Shown here piece by piece: positions 48,231-61,461 of a stretch of DNA of 64,000 nt (the first letter of the stretch is position 1; each line of letters begins with the position of its first letter). The notes beneath the pieces are model-generated. The model did no database searches, was not told the origin of the DNA, and saw only the letters and a program-made list of their open reading frames with translations. Source of the DNA: Sisyra terminalis (taxonomy: Eukaryota > Arthropoda > Insecta > Neuroptera > Sisyridae); NCBI GenBank assembly GCA_958496175.1, contig OY292274.1, forward strand, positions 41,488,630-41,552,629. Reading direction: 5' to 3'. A program made the position numbers and the translations under genes.

Positions 48231-49254
48231 CTAAATTACGGTTATTTGTTTTATAAAAGCTGACAATTTTTTTACAACTTAACTTTTTGTAAGTGGATAT
48301 ATTTGAGGGATTTTTTTTTGGCAACATTTGGCCACTTTGTTAGAATTGGAAAGCTTGGTCACGGCGAAAAAAGGTCGATTTAAGTATAGATATGTGTCAT
48401 TGGTGCTAATTTTTATTTTATCTGTTTGATCGAAATAAATGGCTTTTAAATGTCTCGAACATGTGTGATTCTGAAAAAATAAAATAATCAAGTGAGTGAG
48501 AAGAAAATTCGGTCAGAGTCAAGGGAATTTGCATGCCAAGGCTCTCGTCTATTTTAAAGAAAATTTTTCATTCGAAACAAAAACAAATTCTATTGCCTAA
48601 TTCATATTGTATTAAAACAGAAGGTTTGATTAAAAATATACAGAGATAAATCTCATAAACCTATTCTTTAATATTGTTCTTAAAAAAATATACATTTTCT
48701 TTCATTTCTTGATACTAAAAATAGGTATCTACTGTTTGCTTGCATTTTCAAGTAACTGAATAGATTGAAAAATCAAAGGAATAATTGTTAAGTTAAAAGC
48801 TTTTAATTCGAAAGGTAACTACTTATTGGTATTCCAAAAGAAGAAAAAAGGAAACAAATGCTGTTTATTTCAACTGTTTTGTATACCTTTGAGAAATGGC
48901 CAGCATTAAATTCTAGAGCAGGAGTGATCCACGAGCTGTATGAGGCTCCCCACCTTGTCTATTCATTTAGTCCGGAAGATGATCCTACTTATAGAGTATA
49001 TTTATTTTATAGTGGTCAAAGTAGTGAAAACCGATGCATTAAAAATGTCTGCAATGAATCTAAATCTAATATGGGGCTATATCATTCTATATGTAGCCCG
49101 CTGAATTATGATGCATTTCCAAAGTGGCCCGCAATATAATTTGCGTTGATTATAAGTTTGTACGATGATTTAGCATAAACTTATTGTCGACCAAGCAAAA
49201 AAATTCTTCAATCTGATAAACAATAAAAAGGGAAATAATGATCTTATGGAGTAG

Positions 49255-50045
49255 CGTTTCTTAACATTTTTTAGTTCACGGATCCTTAAGCTGTTGAAAT
49301 TTTATGACGAGTGGATCTTAACCTTGTTGGAGGTACTGACCCTCACCAGTTTCATATGGGCATTCACTGAACCTTTCTTGGAAAAACAAATATACCTTTT
49401 CAAATTCAAAAAATTGGTATATATTTATACAAATAGTAGGTGCACAAAATGAACAGAACCATTAAAACATGATATATAAGGTTGGGGACCATTTTTCTAG
49501 AGAAAAATATGAACTTTACAATTGAACTATCCAAAACATTAAATAGCCTACTGATCTGATTTTATTGATGAAGACAGAAAAGAACCTACAAATACTGCCG
49601 CACATAAGTGCAGGAAAATTGCTAGTTATAAGAATGTTAAAGACAGAAAAGTCTAATGAAATTTAATGGTTCAAAAGTTTCGAGTAGAAACTCCGATTAA
49701 GATTGGAAATTTTAATATCAATATCAATATTGAATCTATTAATATCAATATTGAAAGCTCAAAATTTCAAAATATTTGTTTTTCGTCATCCTGAATAATA
49801 TTTGAATACTTATACTTTTAAGAGAAAATAATTGTCGACTTTTTTGGCCCAGCCTAGTGATCATGACAAGTGTATCATTAAGTGAGTTTTATATTTATTG
49901 TATCTAGTTAAAACTACTAAATAAATTATAGACACTTATTTCTTCAAACAAAAACAAATAAAAAATATATTTTTTCCAGAACCAAAAATTTGAAATCTTT
50001 TTATTAATAAGAGGTCCGACATTGCCGTAGGTTGAGAACCTCTAG
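49255..50045. mobile_element. hAT-like degenerate element
   Basis: The segment cttaaccttgttggaggtac...cagtttcatatg matches the 57202-57439 element over about 150 nt. The right end, near gtaggttgagaacctct, is inverted relative to the left ttcttaacatttttt. The boundaries are poorly defined. Confidence 0.4.
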
Positions 50046-51540
50046 AGTAAACCGTACTTGCAGCACTGATGGAATTATTCATATTCCATATCTATAGTAC
50101 TATTTAACTGCCCAGCTATAACTCAAAACTATCTCAGCTCTCTTGTACCACCTGGACCTGTGTTGAGAAATTATACATATATTTCCAAATGGTTGTCTAC
50201 TTATATTTATCTCTAAAGCAGACCTGACCAATTGGAACTAGAAACAAAGCTGAGGTGAAATAATGGTTTTTTGAGACGCACTGCAGAGGAACTCTTAGTA
50301 GAAGCCCTCAGAACGATGAACTAATGAATCCATATTCCAGAGAGATAAGTCACGAAAAAATGTTTGAGAAAAATTTCCCATAACTTTTTCTCTTGTAAAT
50401 TACCACAACGTGTTTGTTACCATTCGTTATTTTAATCATAGTTTTTTTAAAACCTACTAAGTGTTTCTTTCCTTTTTTTCAGAACAAAAAATATGACTCT
50501 CTGGCCCGAAGAGAGTAGAAAAAAATTCGAGCATTTTCAAACGTAGAAGACAAAATTGTATAACGCTTTTTTTCTTGAATCATATGTTTCTTCCATACTG
50601 GTAAAAGAACATTGATTTCATAATATAATTTTTAGACCATTCAAAATTATCTCAAGTGACTAATATGTGCTAATGTCAATAATATTAATCACTCATTAAC
50701 TCTTCGACTCTAATTATGTGACTTTTTGAACGTTTCCAACGGAGTATTTGTGAAATTAGCTCTTTATCAGTCATTAAATTGGGAACATTAACGTTTAAAT
50801 AACAATTATAGTTTCTATTTTAAAACTATTTTCAATAATGACGTTATTTTTACGCTAAAATTGTTATAATTTTAAATTAGTATCAATACACCTCATTATA
50901 GTAACTGTTTTTCATTGTGTGTATTGAAAATATCTAATATCTAATATTTAATGTTTGTTTTAATATTTTTTAAATGAAAAACTTTAGTTGCAATTTATGA
51001 AAGTTTAAACTAAAAAAACAATTAAAAACAGGAATTTCCAGAGTTAATAATTGGTCCGATTTAATATTAACTTTTCCAAGAGTATTATTACATATATTTT
51101 TTTTTTGTAATATAACAAAAATGTTGGCATCACATTTGAATCATCTAATTAGCTTAATGAAACATTTAAGATAATTAAGGTGATTTTCTCTTGCATGCAA
51201 AATTAATTGAAAGATGTAATTTTTCAAGGAAATTGCGATTCTCATGAGTTAATTAGTAATAATATAAATTTGTTTTGAGAAAATCTTACAAATAAGACTT
51301 GTTTCTTTATAGAGTTACACAATAAAAACTGTTGGAGTTAATAATTATAGAAAAATTTGCTTTCAATGCTTTTAAGAAGTTTTGTAAATCCTGATTTATG
51401 AAGACCACTGATATTCTTCTTAAAAATTCATTAGAATTATTACGTTTAATTAATTAATAATTAAATTAATTTGTTTTAGTTTTTCTAATTACTTTACACT
51501 TTTCTTGTATTTGTCTCATAAAAATTTGTTCTGTAAGAAT

Positions 51541-51710
51541 ACTGGTGGCCAAATGGTGAAGGTGGCCGCTCCAAAACTGGTAGATGCTGGGTTTGATCCT
51601 CGTATTGAGCAAATTTTCAATATTTCTCGATTAATGGTTGTTCATTAACCCAAGAGTTGCTAAAGACCTGAGTAGTTATAAGCGATGGTAAATAACAATA
51701 AAAAAATAAT
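51541..51710 (+). repeat. tRNA-derived SINE
   Basis: Contains actggtggccaaatggtgaa, ccaaaactggtagatgctgg, the B-box-like gggtttgatcct, the body and a caataaaaaaataata tail. Confidence 0.75.
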
Positions 51711-53519
51711 AATTTGCTCTGCATGCCTGCAGATAGAAATTTCTCATAAGCTAGACTTATAAAACTAAACTATTTTAACTTTGTCAACTAACAAATTTAA
51801 ATTTTAAAATTTAAAATGAACCTAACTAGGATGATTCAATATAAAAATATAAAACTGTTGTTATCGAAGCGGTTAAAAATATTTATTTTTAATTTACTTC
51901 TCTAGCCTCTGAGATTTCCCTATTAAATCCCAGGTTAGAATGATCTAATGGGATCTCTTCAGTATTTTATCCATTAGGGCATAACTGGAATAACACAATT
52001 AAAACTCAACAGGTTTTTACGTTATATCCCAATGTAGAATCTCTATAGGAGCTCCAAATTGAGACCCAATAAGACCCACTTTAAATTTCTAGTCGGGTAA
52101 GAGCACTTACCATATAACCCAAGAAATATACTTTTTGTTCTTCACAATATATAAATTTTTACAATATCTGCAATCAACTTTATTTTATCCAAAGGTATTT
52201 TGTTCATTTTATTTAGACATCTTCAGGCAGTTATTGATTTAATTTCGTAAGATTTTCTTCGATACTATGTTTTTATATGTAAATCTTGGTTCTACTAATT
52301 AGGACTTGTTTATTTTTCCTACTTTTGCAACTGAATCTTTAACCGCGAGAATTGTAGGGGTTATTATATAAATTTATGTACATATTCAAACAATTCAAAA
52401 AATAAGTACTATTTTACTAGTGCACTCCATTAAAAAAAGTGAGTTTGATAGAATGAAATGATAACTAGTGCGTCTTATACGACGAGACTAAAATTTCAAA
52501 GCTCTCAAACTATACCAGAAAAAAGTTTTAGAGATTGTAGCAACCCATTAATTCCAACCTATTGTAGAGGGACAATAACACCCTAGTTAATTGAATCTCG
52601 GATTTCCATGTACGAAGAAACAAAAATCTTTGGCTATTGAAAATTAATCGTATATCGTATAGTAAAAGTTTTGAATGATTATATTAGTCTAAAATCAACT
52701 GAAAATGTTCAAATTAATTGAATTTTTGATAAAGAAAATCATTAAAAATAAAGAAAACTTAATTAACTTCTTACTTAGGGGAATGGGGAGCTGATAGGTA
52801 TACAAGCCTTAACCCGTTGTTGTCCAGTGTTCCAATATTGGAACAATTATGCATGACGTAATAAAAGTTTAGAGTGTATCAGTGTTCAAATATGGAACAT
52901 CTTGAAAAATTCGTATTATACCAAAACGAATACAAAGTATCATAAAGGTTACACTATGATTTGTGGACTTTATTTTAAATTAAAAAAAATCGGGCAAAAA
53001 TGGGTTAGAGAGATCCAAGCCCAATTTACAGAGCTAAAACCTGAGATTCAATAAAAAATAAGTCAGAAGAAAATGAAAGGGTGAAATACATTTTGTCAGG
53101 GGCGCTCACGTTTTTAACTACGACGATGTTGGCAGCACTTGCGGAAAATACAATGTTTTGTGAATTCCTTTACTTTTACAGACCAAAATATAAAAATAAA
53201 ACTTAAAAACCTTGAAATCCAAAGTTTATTACAATTTCAGCAAATTTTAAGATTCATTCTTCTCATTTAACACCAGGTCCCTGGTTGTTTTGCAAAACAA
53301 ATAGAGTACTCGGAAGTAGAAAAAATAACATAGGAATAAATTTAAAATAAAATTCGATTATGAATTCGTTTCGAATTCTTTGCTTACGCTTTGATTTGTT
53401 GTAAGTCTTGTTGAATTATCTATATTGAGCAAACATCTCAATGAAGTTCGATTTTAATTGATATCCAATCGTTTGATGTAGCAGATATATATTTATTGAT
53501 GAAAAAAGAGATTACATTC

Positions 53520-54110
53520 ATAATATAATTATAATGGTTCGACATTGTCAGCTAATTGTAAGTCGGAAAAAACTAAGTCGTGATAAATCAAGCTAAGCAC
53601 ATGTAAAGATCTGCCGCGTGAGAAATTCAATCCTTCCTCATTCTCTCCTTGTTCGCGGTTTTTCCGAACAAGGATCAAGCCTCGTATGGGAGAATTATTT
53701 ACATACTTGGACTTCTCGCGATGGACTAATGTAATAATAAATAACGATGATAACATTTGATCGGGGTGGCGTTGGAGGTCATATACGGACTATAGATATG
53801 TAATGCATATAAATATACCTTCACATATACATATATACATTATACACCTTATACAAAATATTCTCTCTCTCGTAAATGTTTATAACGAGAGGCATCGTCG
53901 AAAACGAACGCTTCCGATTGTCGATCGTCGCTTGTTTTCTACGACGACGTTCATTTTTTTTTCTTGTGTTGCTTTTTTATTTCGGCGCACATCAGAAATA
54001 TCGATGATGTCACGCAGATTGTATACAGAAATACGCACACATACAACCTCGTATATACAACTACACTGATTCATACTCTTACATACTCCCATCTCATTTC
54101 GTCCCATTCA
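53520..54110. promoter_or_regulatory. CpG-rich island, candidate promoter/5' exon
   Basis: 53880-53960 is dense in CpG (gcatcgtcgaaaacgaacg, gattgtcgatcgtcg) and near a GA-repeat (gagagagagaatat on the minus strand). 53640-53680 holds an inverted pair tccttgttcg and cgaacaagga. Such islands in AT-rich insect DNA often mark promoters. Orientation is unknown; it could serve the raw-like gene. ORFs across it resemble no protein. Confidence 0.3.
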
Positions 54111-55269
54111 AATTCAAGCCACTGAAACAAGGAGGAAAATCCTAGATAACTAAAAAAAATTGCTTTTTTCAAAAAATTATATCAAAGCAAAACTGCCATA
54201 TTTGCGTTTATTTGTTTCCACAGAAAAAAATTCAATGTTAATGGCCTTTAATTCACGTCAACCTCTAAAGTGTCATCTCGAAAACAAATAAATACGATTT
54301 ACAAAAATAAATAAATTAAGGCCGTCTCCATTTACGCTGCTTTTTTGTTTTCGCCTTCCTCTATCCCGCTGATGCGATATTTTAAATTACACACCTACTT
54401 AATAAAACACTTTAATATTAACAGACATCATTAAATAAAAAATAACAAAATACAAGCGTACTTTTTGAAAACTTTCCACCACTTATTTTCGACCAATCAG
54501 AGATCATGAAAGTGATGCCATTTACTAAAGTCGGCGGGCCATTGGTTAATATTACAGACCAAGGTAGCAAAGGTAAATGTCCAGGAGGTATAATAAGTAT
54601 TTTATTTTTTTTAATCAAAGCAAATTAAACAAAACTGCCTCGAAATAAATTTAATCTTATCTAAAAAACACAATTTCTCCCTCTGTACCGCAAAAACTTT
54701 CCTCCCTTTATAAAAAAAGGTAGTTTTAAAATGACAAATATCTGTTATATCAATTCGGCTGCAAAAGATTTTGAGGTAAGAAATATTCAAATGATTTTTT
54801 ACCAACCAAAATTCATAAATGTGAAACCATTTATTGATTACGATTTCCGATTGAGCTAATTGGTGACCGCAGAGCAATTTAATTAAAAGTTATAGCGGGA
54901 ATTTTCGGTATTTTATGACACATTAATTATTTTTGAATTTTATTTAAATTTTAGATTATACTCGGAACATTTAAGACTTAATTCTAAAATAAAAAAATCG
55001 CATGAACAAACTCGGTTCAATAATTTAGTAGAGAATATCGTCTTTTTAATAGATCCAGAAAATATTTTTTATATTAGAATATAGTTTAAGATTAAAATCA
55101 AATAAGATCTTTTTGCTGACTAAACAGTTTACATTGTATTAATATGTTATGGTCAAAGTTGATGAAAAATTATTTCCTATAAGTAATTTTTAAACATTAA
55201 TCTTAACTACTAATGTTCTAACTACTGCTCAAAAAATTAAATAAAATAAAGCTCTAGATAACTTTTTTT

Positions 55270-55565
55270 TCTATACGGTTTACCAGGACACGGTTTGGAA
55301 AACCTCAAAACTGTAGCCTTTGGCTTTTTATGCTACTTGGGTCCCAATTTCACCTATTGTAAATCGAAAAACCAGACATATTTCAGTAACTGGCAAACAA
55401 GATGTTATTTAGTTTACTAAGTACTAGAACCGTAGACCAAGATAAATACTTCGATTGTCAAGCAAGCATATTTCAGTAACCGGAAAATAAAATGTTTAGT
55501 TTACTTAGTACTAAAACCGTATACCCCCAACTCACTCAAGATAAGTACTTCGATTGCCAAGTAAT
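55270..55565. repeat. dispersed repeat with internal tandem duplication
   Basis: The first part matches 8530-8640. 55377-55466 and 55467-55562 are two tandem copies (catatttcagtaac, agtttacttagtact, acttcgattgccaag). The end also matches 6600-6660 (tttcgatcgccaagcaatct). Confidence 0.5.
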
Positions 55566-57135
55566 TTTCTTCAGTTTGTCATCCGTAATTATCAATTTCG
55601 ACAGAAAATCTGCCGAAACTTAGACTGACCGAAATTACGTTCTTAAGTTTTCATGGGGCCTTTAGAAGGAATCGATTTAATAGATTTCAGCGTAATATAA
55701 ATATTAATTGTGCTACTATTTCAAGAAACATATGAGTTCTTCTTTATATACAATTATTCCATTTTCATTTATATCGAATTTTTGTAATCAAAGAAAATGT
55801 ATGAAAAAGAAATACACAAAATAATCGTTTTAAAGAAAGTTTTGGTTCCCTCTGAAACTAAAAGAAACCCCGAAATTAGGTTTCGATTGTAAAATCTACT
55901 CTTGGTTGGGCACTTTATAATTAACAATCATAAATAATAAATCGATGTAGGTTATACTTAGGTGGAAGGTTCTTGGGGGTTCTGATTTAGAAGAAATTAA
56001 AGTTGTATTTTTCTGGTACATCATTGATTTAGTTCCGATTGAAGTGATTTTAGTAAATGTAAAGAAAAAAGAAACAACCTTCAATTTCCAATTTAACGGT
56101 TCATCTTTGGTTCGTAGCCGACTCAGTTCTTTAGGACCACATGAATATAATCTAGGAAATATCCATATAGACTTAGCAAGGGTAAACTCATTGTAAAATT
56201 TCCATCCAGAATTTATGGAAAACTTGGCGTAAAGTGTAAAAAATAATTTTATTACCACGCATAAATTTTACTGCTAGGAGCTACCGACTCATCGGGAACT
56301 CTCTCGAATTCCCACATAACCAGTCCACTCCTAAGACTATCTACTAATCGGTTATCTACTCAGAATTATCTCAGAAGCCAATCTAATCAATTGGAACTAT
56401 AGGCGCAATATTTCTTCTATGACACAGCACAGAAGATCTCAAAGGAGAGTCCCACAAACTATACAAACAGTACGGAGTAGAATCGAATACTCCACTTGAA
56501 TTGCACTTACAAATCATTGAATTGTTTCAGTGCTAAAGTTTCAATTTGGAATTCAATGAACCCCTATAGTTTGATTCACTCAATCGTTTTTAGGAAACAC
56601 TTTTTTGTCAACAAATCTTTTTGCTTCTGTCAATTTACTATGAAAAAGGAAAGGTTCAAAATATTCATAATTGAACATAATAAATATAAACGCAGATAAT
56701 AACTTCTCCGGGTACTCAAAAAAAAAAGAAAAAAAAGATTGAGATATTTGGATTGTTTCCAAATCCGTTTATATTTATCTCAAATGCTTAAATTAAAATT
56801 TGATAATTTTGGAATAAAGAAATCATAAATTTATTTATAAGTAAGAAAATTACAATCTTAGACAAATTGGCCTCAACTATAAAGATATTTATAATAAACT
56901 TATTGTTTCATTAATAAAAAATGCTTCGTTTTGCGAGACAAAAAACGTTTACTTTTGCAATTTAAATATTTATAAATAGAAATATCATTTTACGCAAAAA
57001 CTTATGAACAGTTTACATGACTAAGTCTAAAAAATATTTTGCCATATTTTCCCACAATATCTGTGTAAAAGGGGTTAAATATCTCTGAACCCATTTCGTT
57101 TTCCTCACGTAAGATACTTTTAGTATTTTCTAGTC

Positions 57136-57763
57136 CAGGGGTCACCAAAGAAGTCGGTATAGACCTCTTTAACACTATTCGGAGCCCGATATGATCTAGA
57201 GCAGTGGTTCTTAACCTTGTGGGAGGTACTGACCCCCATTAGTTTCATATGCTCAATCACCGAACGCTTCTAATTGGAAAAATAAAATGTGATTTTTTCA
57301 AATTCAAAATATAGGTATAAATGTATTATTGCTACAAATGGGTACATAAAATTAATAAAACCATTACGAACCCGTTGAACACGAGAGACTGACATACCGA
57401 ACCCCCGGGGGTCAATTGAACCCAAGTTAAGAACCACTGATTTAGGTAGAGGGATGAATTGAAGGTTCAAAAAAAAAACAGTTCCTTATATGTACATAAG
57501 TAATATATGTAAATAAATATATTCCTTATATGTCAATAACACAAACCTAACCGCGTATGTCCATTTTTTGAATGTTTTTGTTGTTAATATTTATATACCA
57601 CTATTACTAAATAATATGCTTTGACAAATGTTAAAAATCATAAAATAAATGTATAAACACTGGTAATTTTAATTAAATTAACTGAATATTATTTTTATGG
57701 GGTTCGATGAAGGATTTCAAAAGTTTTGTAGGGGTCGATGATTGAAAAATTTGGCGACCCCTG
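57136..57763. mobile_element. hAT-type element with nested element
   Basis: Perfect 8-bp duplication ttctagtc (57128-57135, 57764-57771). Ends are CAGGGGTCACCAAAG and TTTGGCGACCCCTG, which are inverted. It is related to 45536-45893 and has a different hAT-like element inserted at 57202. Confidence 0.85.
57202..57439. mobile_element. nested hAT-type MITE
   Basis: Inverted ends are CAGTGGTTCTTAACCT and AAGTTAAGAACCACTG, with diverged octamer flanks atctagag and atttaggt. A relative is at 49255-50045. 238 nt, non-coding. Confidence 0.8.
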
Positions 57764-58044
57764 TTCTAGTCGATTAAAAACTACTGCCCTCTGACTCTAC
57801 CCACCTCTCAGAGACCAAAGAAATTATTTTTTAAGTTCTTTTCGTCCTAAATATAAAAATGTATTCCCCATGATCATTTTTTCAATACAGCTAATCCTAA
57901 TAAGTAGTATTTTTTTATTTACGTCTCAGGTACTATTTCCAGAAATTTTAGATATCCTTTTGTAAGAATTAACGACGTAAGTCTTAGAAATGACATAGTA
58001 AAATCTGAATTATTCAAGAAATTTGAATTCTTGTAATGATTTTT

Positions 58045-58214
58045 TTTATTGTTATTTACTGTCGCTTTATATTTACTAAGGTTTAGTGACTCTAGGGTCA
58101 ATAAAAATTCGCAATCGAGAAATATCGAAAATTTACTCGATACGATGATCGAACCTACAATACAAAACTTACCAATTTTGGAGCGGTCACTTTGACCCCT
58201 CAGCCACCAGTAAG
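58045..58214 (-). repeat. tRNA-derived SINE
   Basis: A full-length minus-strand copy: ctggtggctgaggggtcaaa, a B-box-like ggttcgatc, ttgaccctagagtcactaaa and the cgacagtaaataacaat tail. Confidence 0.75.
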
Positions 58215-59229
58215 CATATGAAAATTTAATTTAGTATACTTTTTCAAAAAAAATCTTATCTATTCTCAAGGGAAAAGTGTTTTTGATTCTTAATTTTTGC
58301 ATTATTAATATGGAAAACGTTTTTTTCTAAACTATATGCTGGTAAAATCCTCATAATACTAAAGATATTAACGAAATTCACACGATTCTTAATTATTTTC
58401 TTTTTGGTCTAAGCGTCCTGTTTAAGCACTATTTTTGAACATTACAAATTTCAGTTATATGCGCACGCATTATACTAACAATTATAAACTGATAAAATAA
58501 ATAAAAAAGTAAAATCTTTGTGATACGTAAAAATTGACACCCGATTTATGAATGATTTAAAATTTCGCTCTAAAATGCATGTTACTGAGAAATAAAGTTA
58601 CACACACTTATTCATCGATAGAAAAAAGAAAACTTATGTTATTCCCCCTTTTCCGTTCTTCTGTTATCGATAATTTCCTTAAATCAAAATATTGGCACTA
58701 AAGGATAAAAAAAATGCGATTTTTTTTAAAAAATAACCTAATTTATCATATATGTGATTTCCTGTGGTAAAAAGGCTATCTCTTGTATAGACAATATTAT
58801 ACTTTACTAAACATTTTTTACAGTTTTTTGAAGATTATATTTTTGTAATCAAATCAGTAAAACGATATCAAATTACCATGAGGTAACAACATTGGTTTAT
58901 TTATGAGTTCATATTTATTTATTTGGTAAAGTTATATGTGTCCTGTTTATATAGGAAAAATAGTTATTGGATGACAAAAACAATTGGGCTTATAAAACTT
59001 AAAACTTAAGAGTGCATTAATTAAAAGTCACGTGCAAAAAAATCATCAAACCCAAACATAAGCAAAAAGTGCAGCATAGACAAAAAGTTAATGCACGTGA
59101 ATTATTATACAATTTATCGACCGATTATCATTACAATAATATCATTATTTTTCGCCTCTTCAACTTACAAATAACGTAATTGATATAAAACGCCGACAAT
59201 TAATTTAAGCATATTGCTACGATTGCATT

Positions 59230-59720
59230 GCCATCTTAATTATGTTAATCAAATGTTAGACCCACCATCGCCATCATCAACATCATCACTGCTATTATTA
59301 TCATCTCACAATGATGATGAAGAGTTCTTGTGGAGGTTGCGGAAAACCGCGCAGTTCCATTAACCTTTTGCTCGGCAATTAAATTATAAACATTGTCACG
59401 ATTTATCAAAGAAATTGCTTCGAGACGGCCACAGAAGAAAATATCGCGAGGCCTTCGCACTTAAGGAACAAATCATAAATCGTAAGCATTTGAAGGTTCA
59501 TTTCGTATTTTTATTTACGATGCTTGATCGACGATACAATTTAACGCATTGACTTGCACAACAACCTTGCCAAATGTCTTCAGACGTGCGTCTTTTTCTC
59601 AAATCCACATCTGCTACTGCCGCTTTTATATGTACGAGTTGTATTATTATCATCATCATCGTTGAGTCGAAAGAAAACAATGACGTCAGATTTTCAATAC
59701 GGTGAAAGAAAGTCAATGAA
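59230..59720. promoter_or_regulatory. complex island with a CRE site, candidate enhancer or promoter
   Basis: A non-repetitive, moderately GC-rich block with ATG/CAT trinucleotide runs (catcatcaacatcatcac) and a perfect TGACGTCA palindrome at 59681-59688, the consensus for CREB/ATF and some AP-1 dimers. Frames on the minus strand are open for 70 codons but resemble no protein. It lies upstream of the raw-like gene. Confidence 0.35.
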
Positions 59721-60024
59721 CTGAAAACTAGTCCTTCCAGCCTGAATCAAAAAATTGAAAAAATCAGTCGTGGAAAATTTGCTTTTATGCTCCTATTGTT
59801 TTTTTCTACATCGCTCGAAATTAATTATTCATTTCAGAAAATTGTAGTGATATTAAAAAAAAACATTTGTTTTCATTTAATGTATTTCATTAGAAGTCTC
59901 ATAAATTTTCCTGGAATTCTGAAGATTGCAATGCCCATTTCGTACAAGAAACTATCTCCAAATATGATAGTGATTTTAAGAAATAAGATAAGTACTAATG
60001 ATGTAATTAATTGCCAAGTAACTA

Positions 60025-61194
60025 TCTTATATATAAATTGACTATCTTGCCGTGCGTCCGTGCAGAATAGGCTATACGCATGCGCTCTGTTATCCCCACT
60101 TACGCATTCAAAACGTTGGTAGGGATACTCACTCACAAATGTATTTATTTGTGAATACGTATTTCGAATTTTCAGGTTTACAATATGTGAAAGCAAAAAA
60201 AATAAAATGCTCATTTATAAACTTAACTTAACCTTTTCAGATATATCTACTTATCAGAGTTAAAATTTTTAAGCAGACTATAAGTTTTTGTTTCTAATAA
60301 TAAATCAACTTTGTTTTATATTAAGCAGTAATAACGTTTCGCTATTAACGGACTTTTATTGAATATTAAATTTGAAATTTCGATTGTTTACTAAACGTTA
60401 TCCCTTACAAACTTCGCTACCGTTTTTCATTCTTTTCAAAGAAATTTTCAAAAATCCTTTCTTATTATATATCTGAATCTTATAAGGAAACCACTTTCCA
60501 AATTTCATCGACACAAATATGCATTTATATTGGAAAATACAATGTCAAACGAAAAAAAAAATGACCTTTATGTTAGTTAAAATGACTAAAAAGCTATTCG
60601 ATTTCGCACATTTGGACGTGGTACATACAAAATTGTTGGAAATAGGTGGAAAGCGTGGAAGTAAATTCGAATATTTTATTTATTTTCAACAACAATAATT
60701 GGTTTTCAAATTGTTCTAAATACCGAAAAAAAGTTAGTATCGAAGATTTTATATTTGAATTGACAAAAAATTGCTATCTTAATGCTTTTCAGCCGAATAT
60801 ATAATTACTCCAGAACTCAACCGTTGGTTCATAAAATAAAATAGATTTTAAAAAGTTTGATTGTTGAAAAACAAACCAAAATTTAAAATCGCATATTTGG
60901 TATAAGTACTACATAGGTATTAAACTTTCATACTAATTTAGTGAAATGACGTTATTCAAAATGTTATTAAAGTGATTCGAAAAAAACATATATATTTTAT
61001 TTCTTAATACAATTTTCATAACTTTTTTTACATTAACAATACTTTGATTATTAAATTTAAAATTTCGATTGTTTATTAACTCTACATTATCTCATATATT
61101 GAACATTTATACATTTAAACATACATTTATACAAACATGTAAACATTTATTGAGATAAAACCTTTAGTTGCGAATGCAACGGGCAACTACTAGT
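60025..61194 (+). mobile_element. non-autonomous Helitron with both ends
   Basis: Begins TCTTATATATAAATTGAC after an A (60024). Ends with a 5-bp stem hairpin GTTGC-GAAT-GCAAC (61167-61180), then gggcaacta and CTAGT, and is followed by T. Insertion between A and T, a 5' TC, and a hairpin about 10 nt before CTRR-type 3' ends define Helitrons. About 1.17 kb. No Rep/helicase coding is seen, so it must be mobilised in trans. Two internal blocks (60355-60410 and 61042-61090, aatttcgattgttta) are direct repeats. Confidence 0.75.
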
Positions 61195-61461
61195 TTGATT
61201 ATAATTTGCTTAAAATCAATTATAAGAATATTATGACCAAAATAAATAAAGGCAAATTATTGAAAACTATTTGCTGAATATATTTAAAATCGAATGAAGT
61301 TTATGATCTTTTCCTGGAAAATAAATTTATCTATTCAATGAAAAATCAAATACGCGATTAACGTAGGCTTCAAAATAGTAGCTATTTTATAGTAAACAAT
61401 GATTTATGCATAAATTAGCGTTAGTCTTACGGGAAGATTTTGATTGTAGTCTATATTTTAA

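Noticed and set aside
48858..49139. 93-codon plus-strand ORF
   Set aside because: No recognisable domain, no splice or promoter context, and next to hAT-like repeats; length alone is not unusual for chance.
51541..51620. tRNA-like head with A and B boxes
   Set aside because: It is attached to a conserved 3' body found in about ten copies and does not form a full cloverleaf; a SINE rather than a functional tRNA gene.
54480..54600. Plus-strand stretch PLIFDQSEIMKVMPFTKV... that looks protein-like
   Set aside because: Open for only about 40 codons, no family recognised, no splice sites; could be a decayed transposon fragment but cannot be supported.
55896..56258. 120-codon minus-strand ORF
   Set aside because: Composition follows the AT-rich background, no known motif, no start context or neighbouring exon; probably a chance ORF or decayed repeat.
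59873..60214. 113-codon minus-strand ORF
   Set aside because: It runs across the left boundary of the Helitron, so it is a junction artefact.
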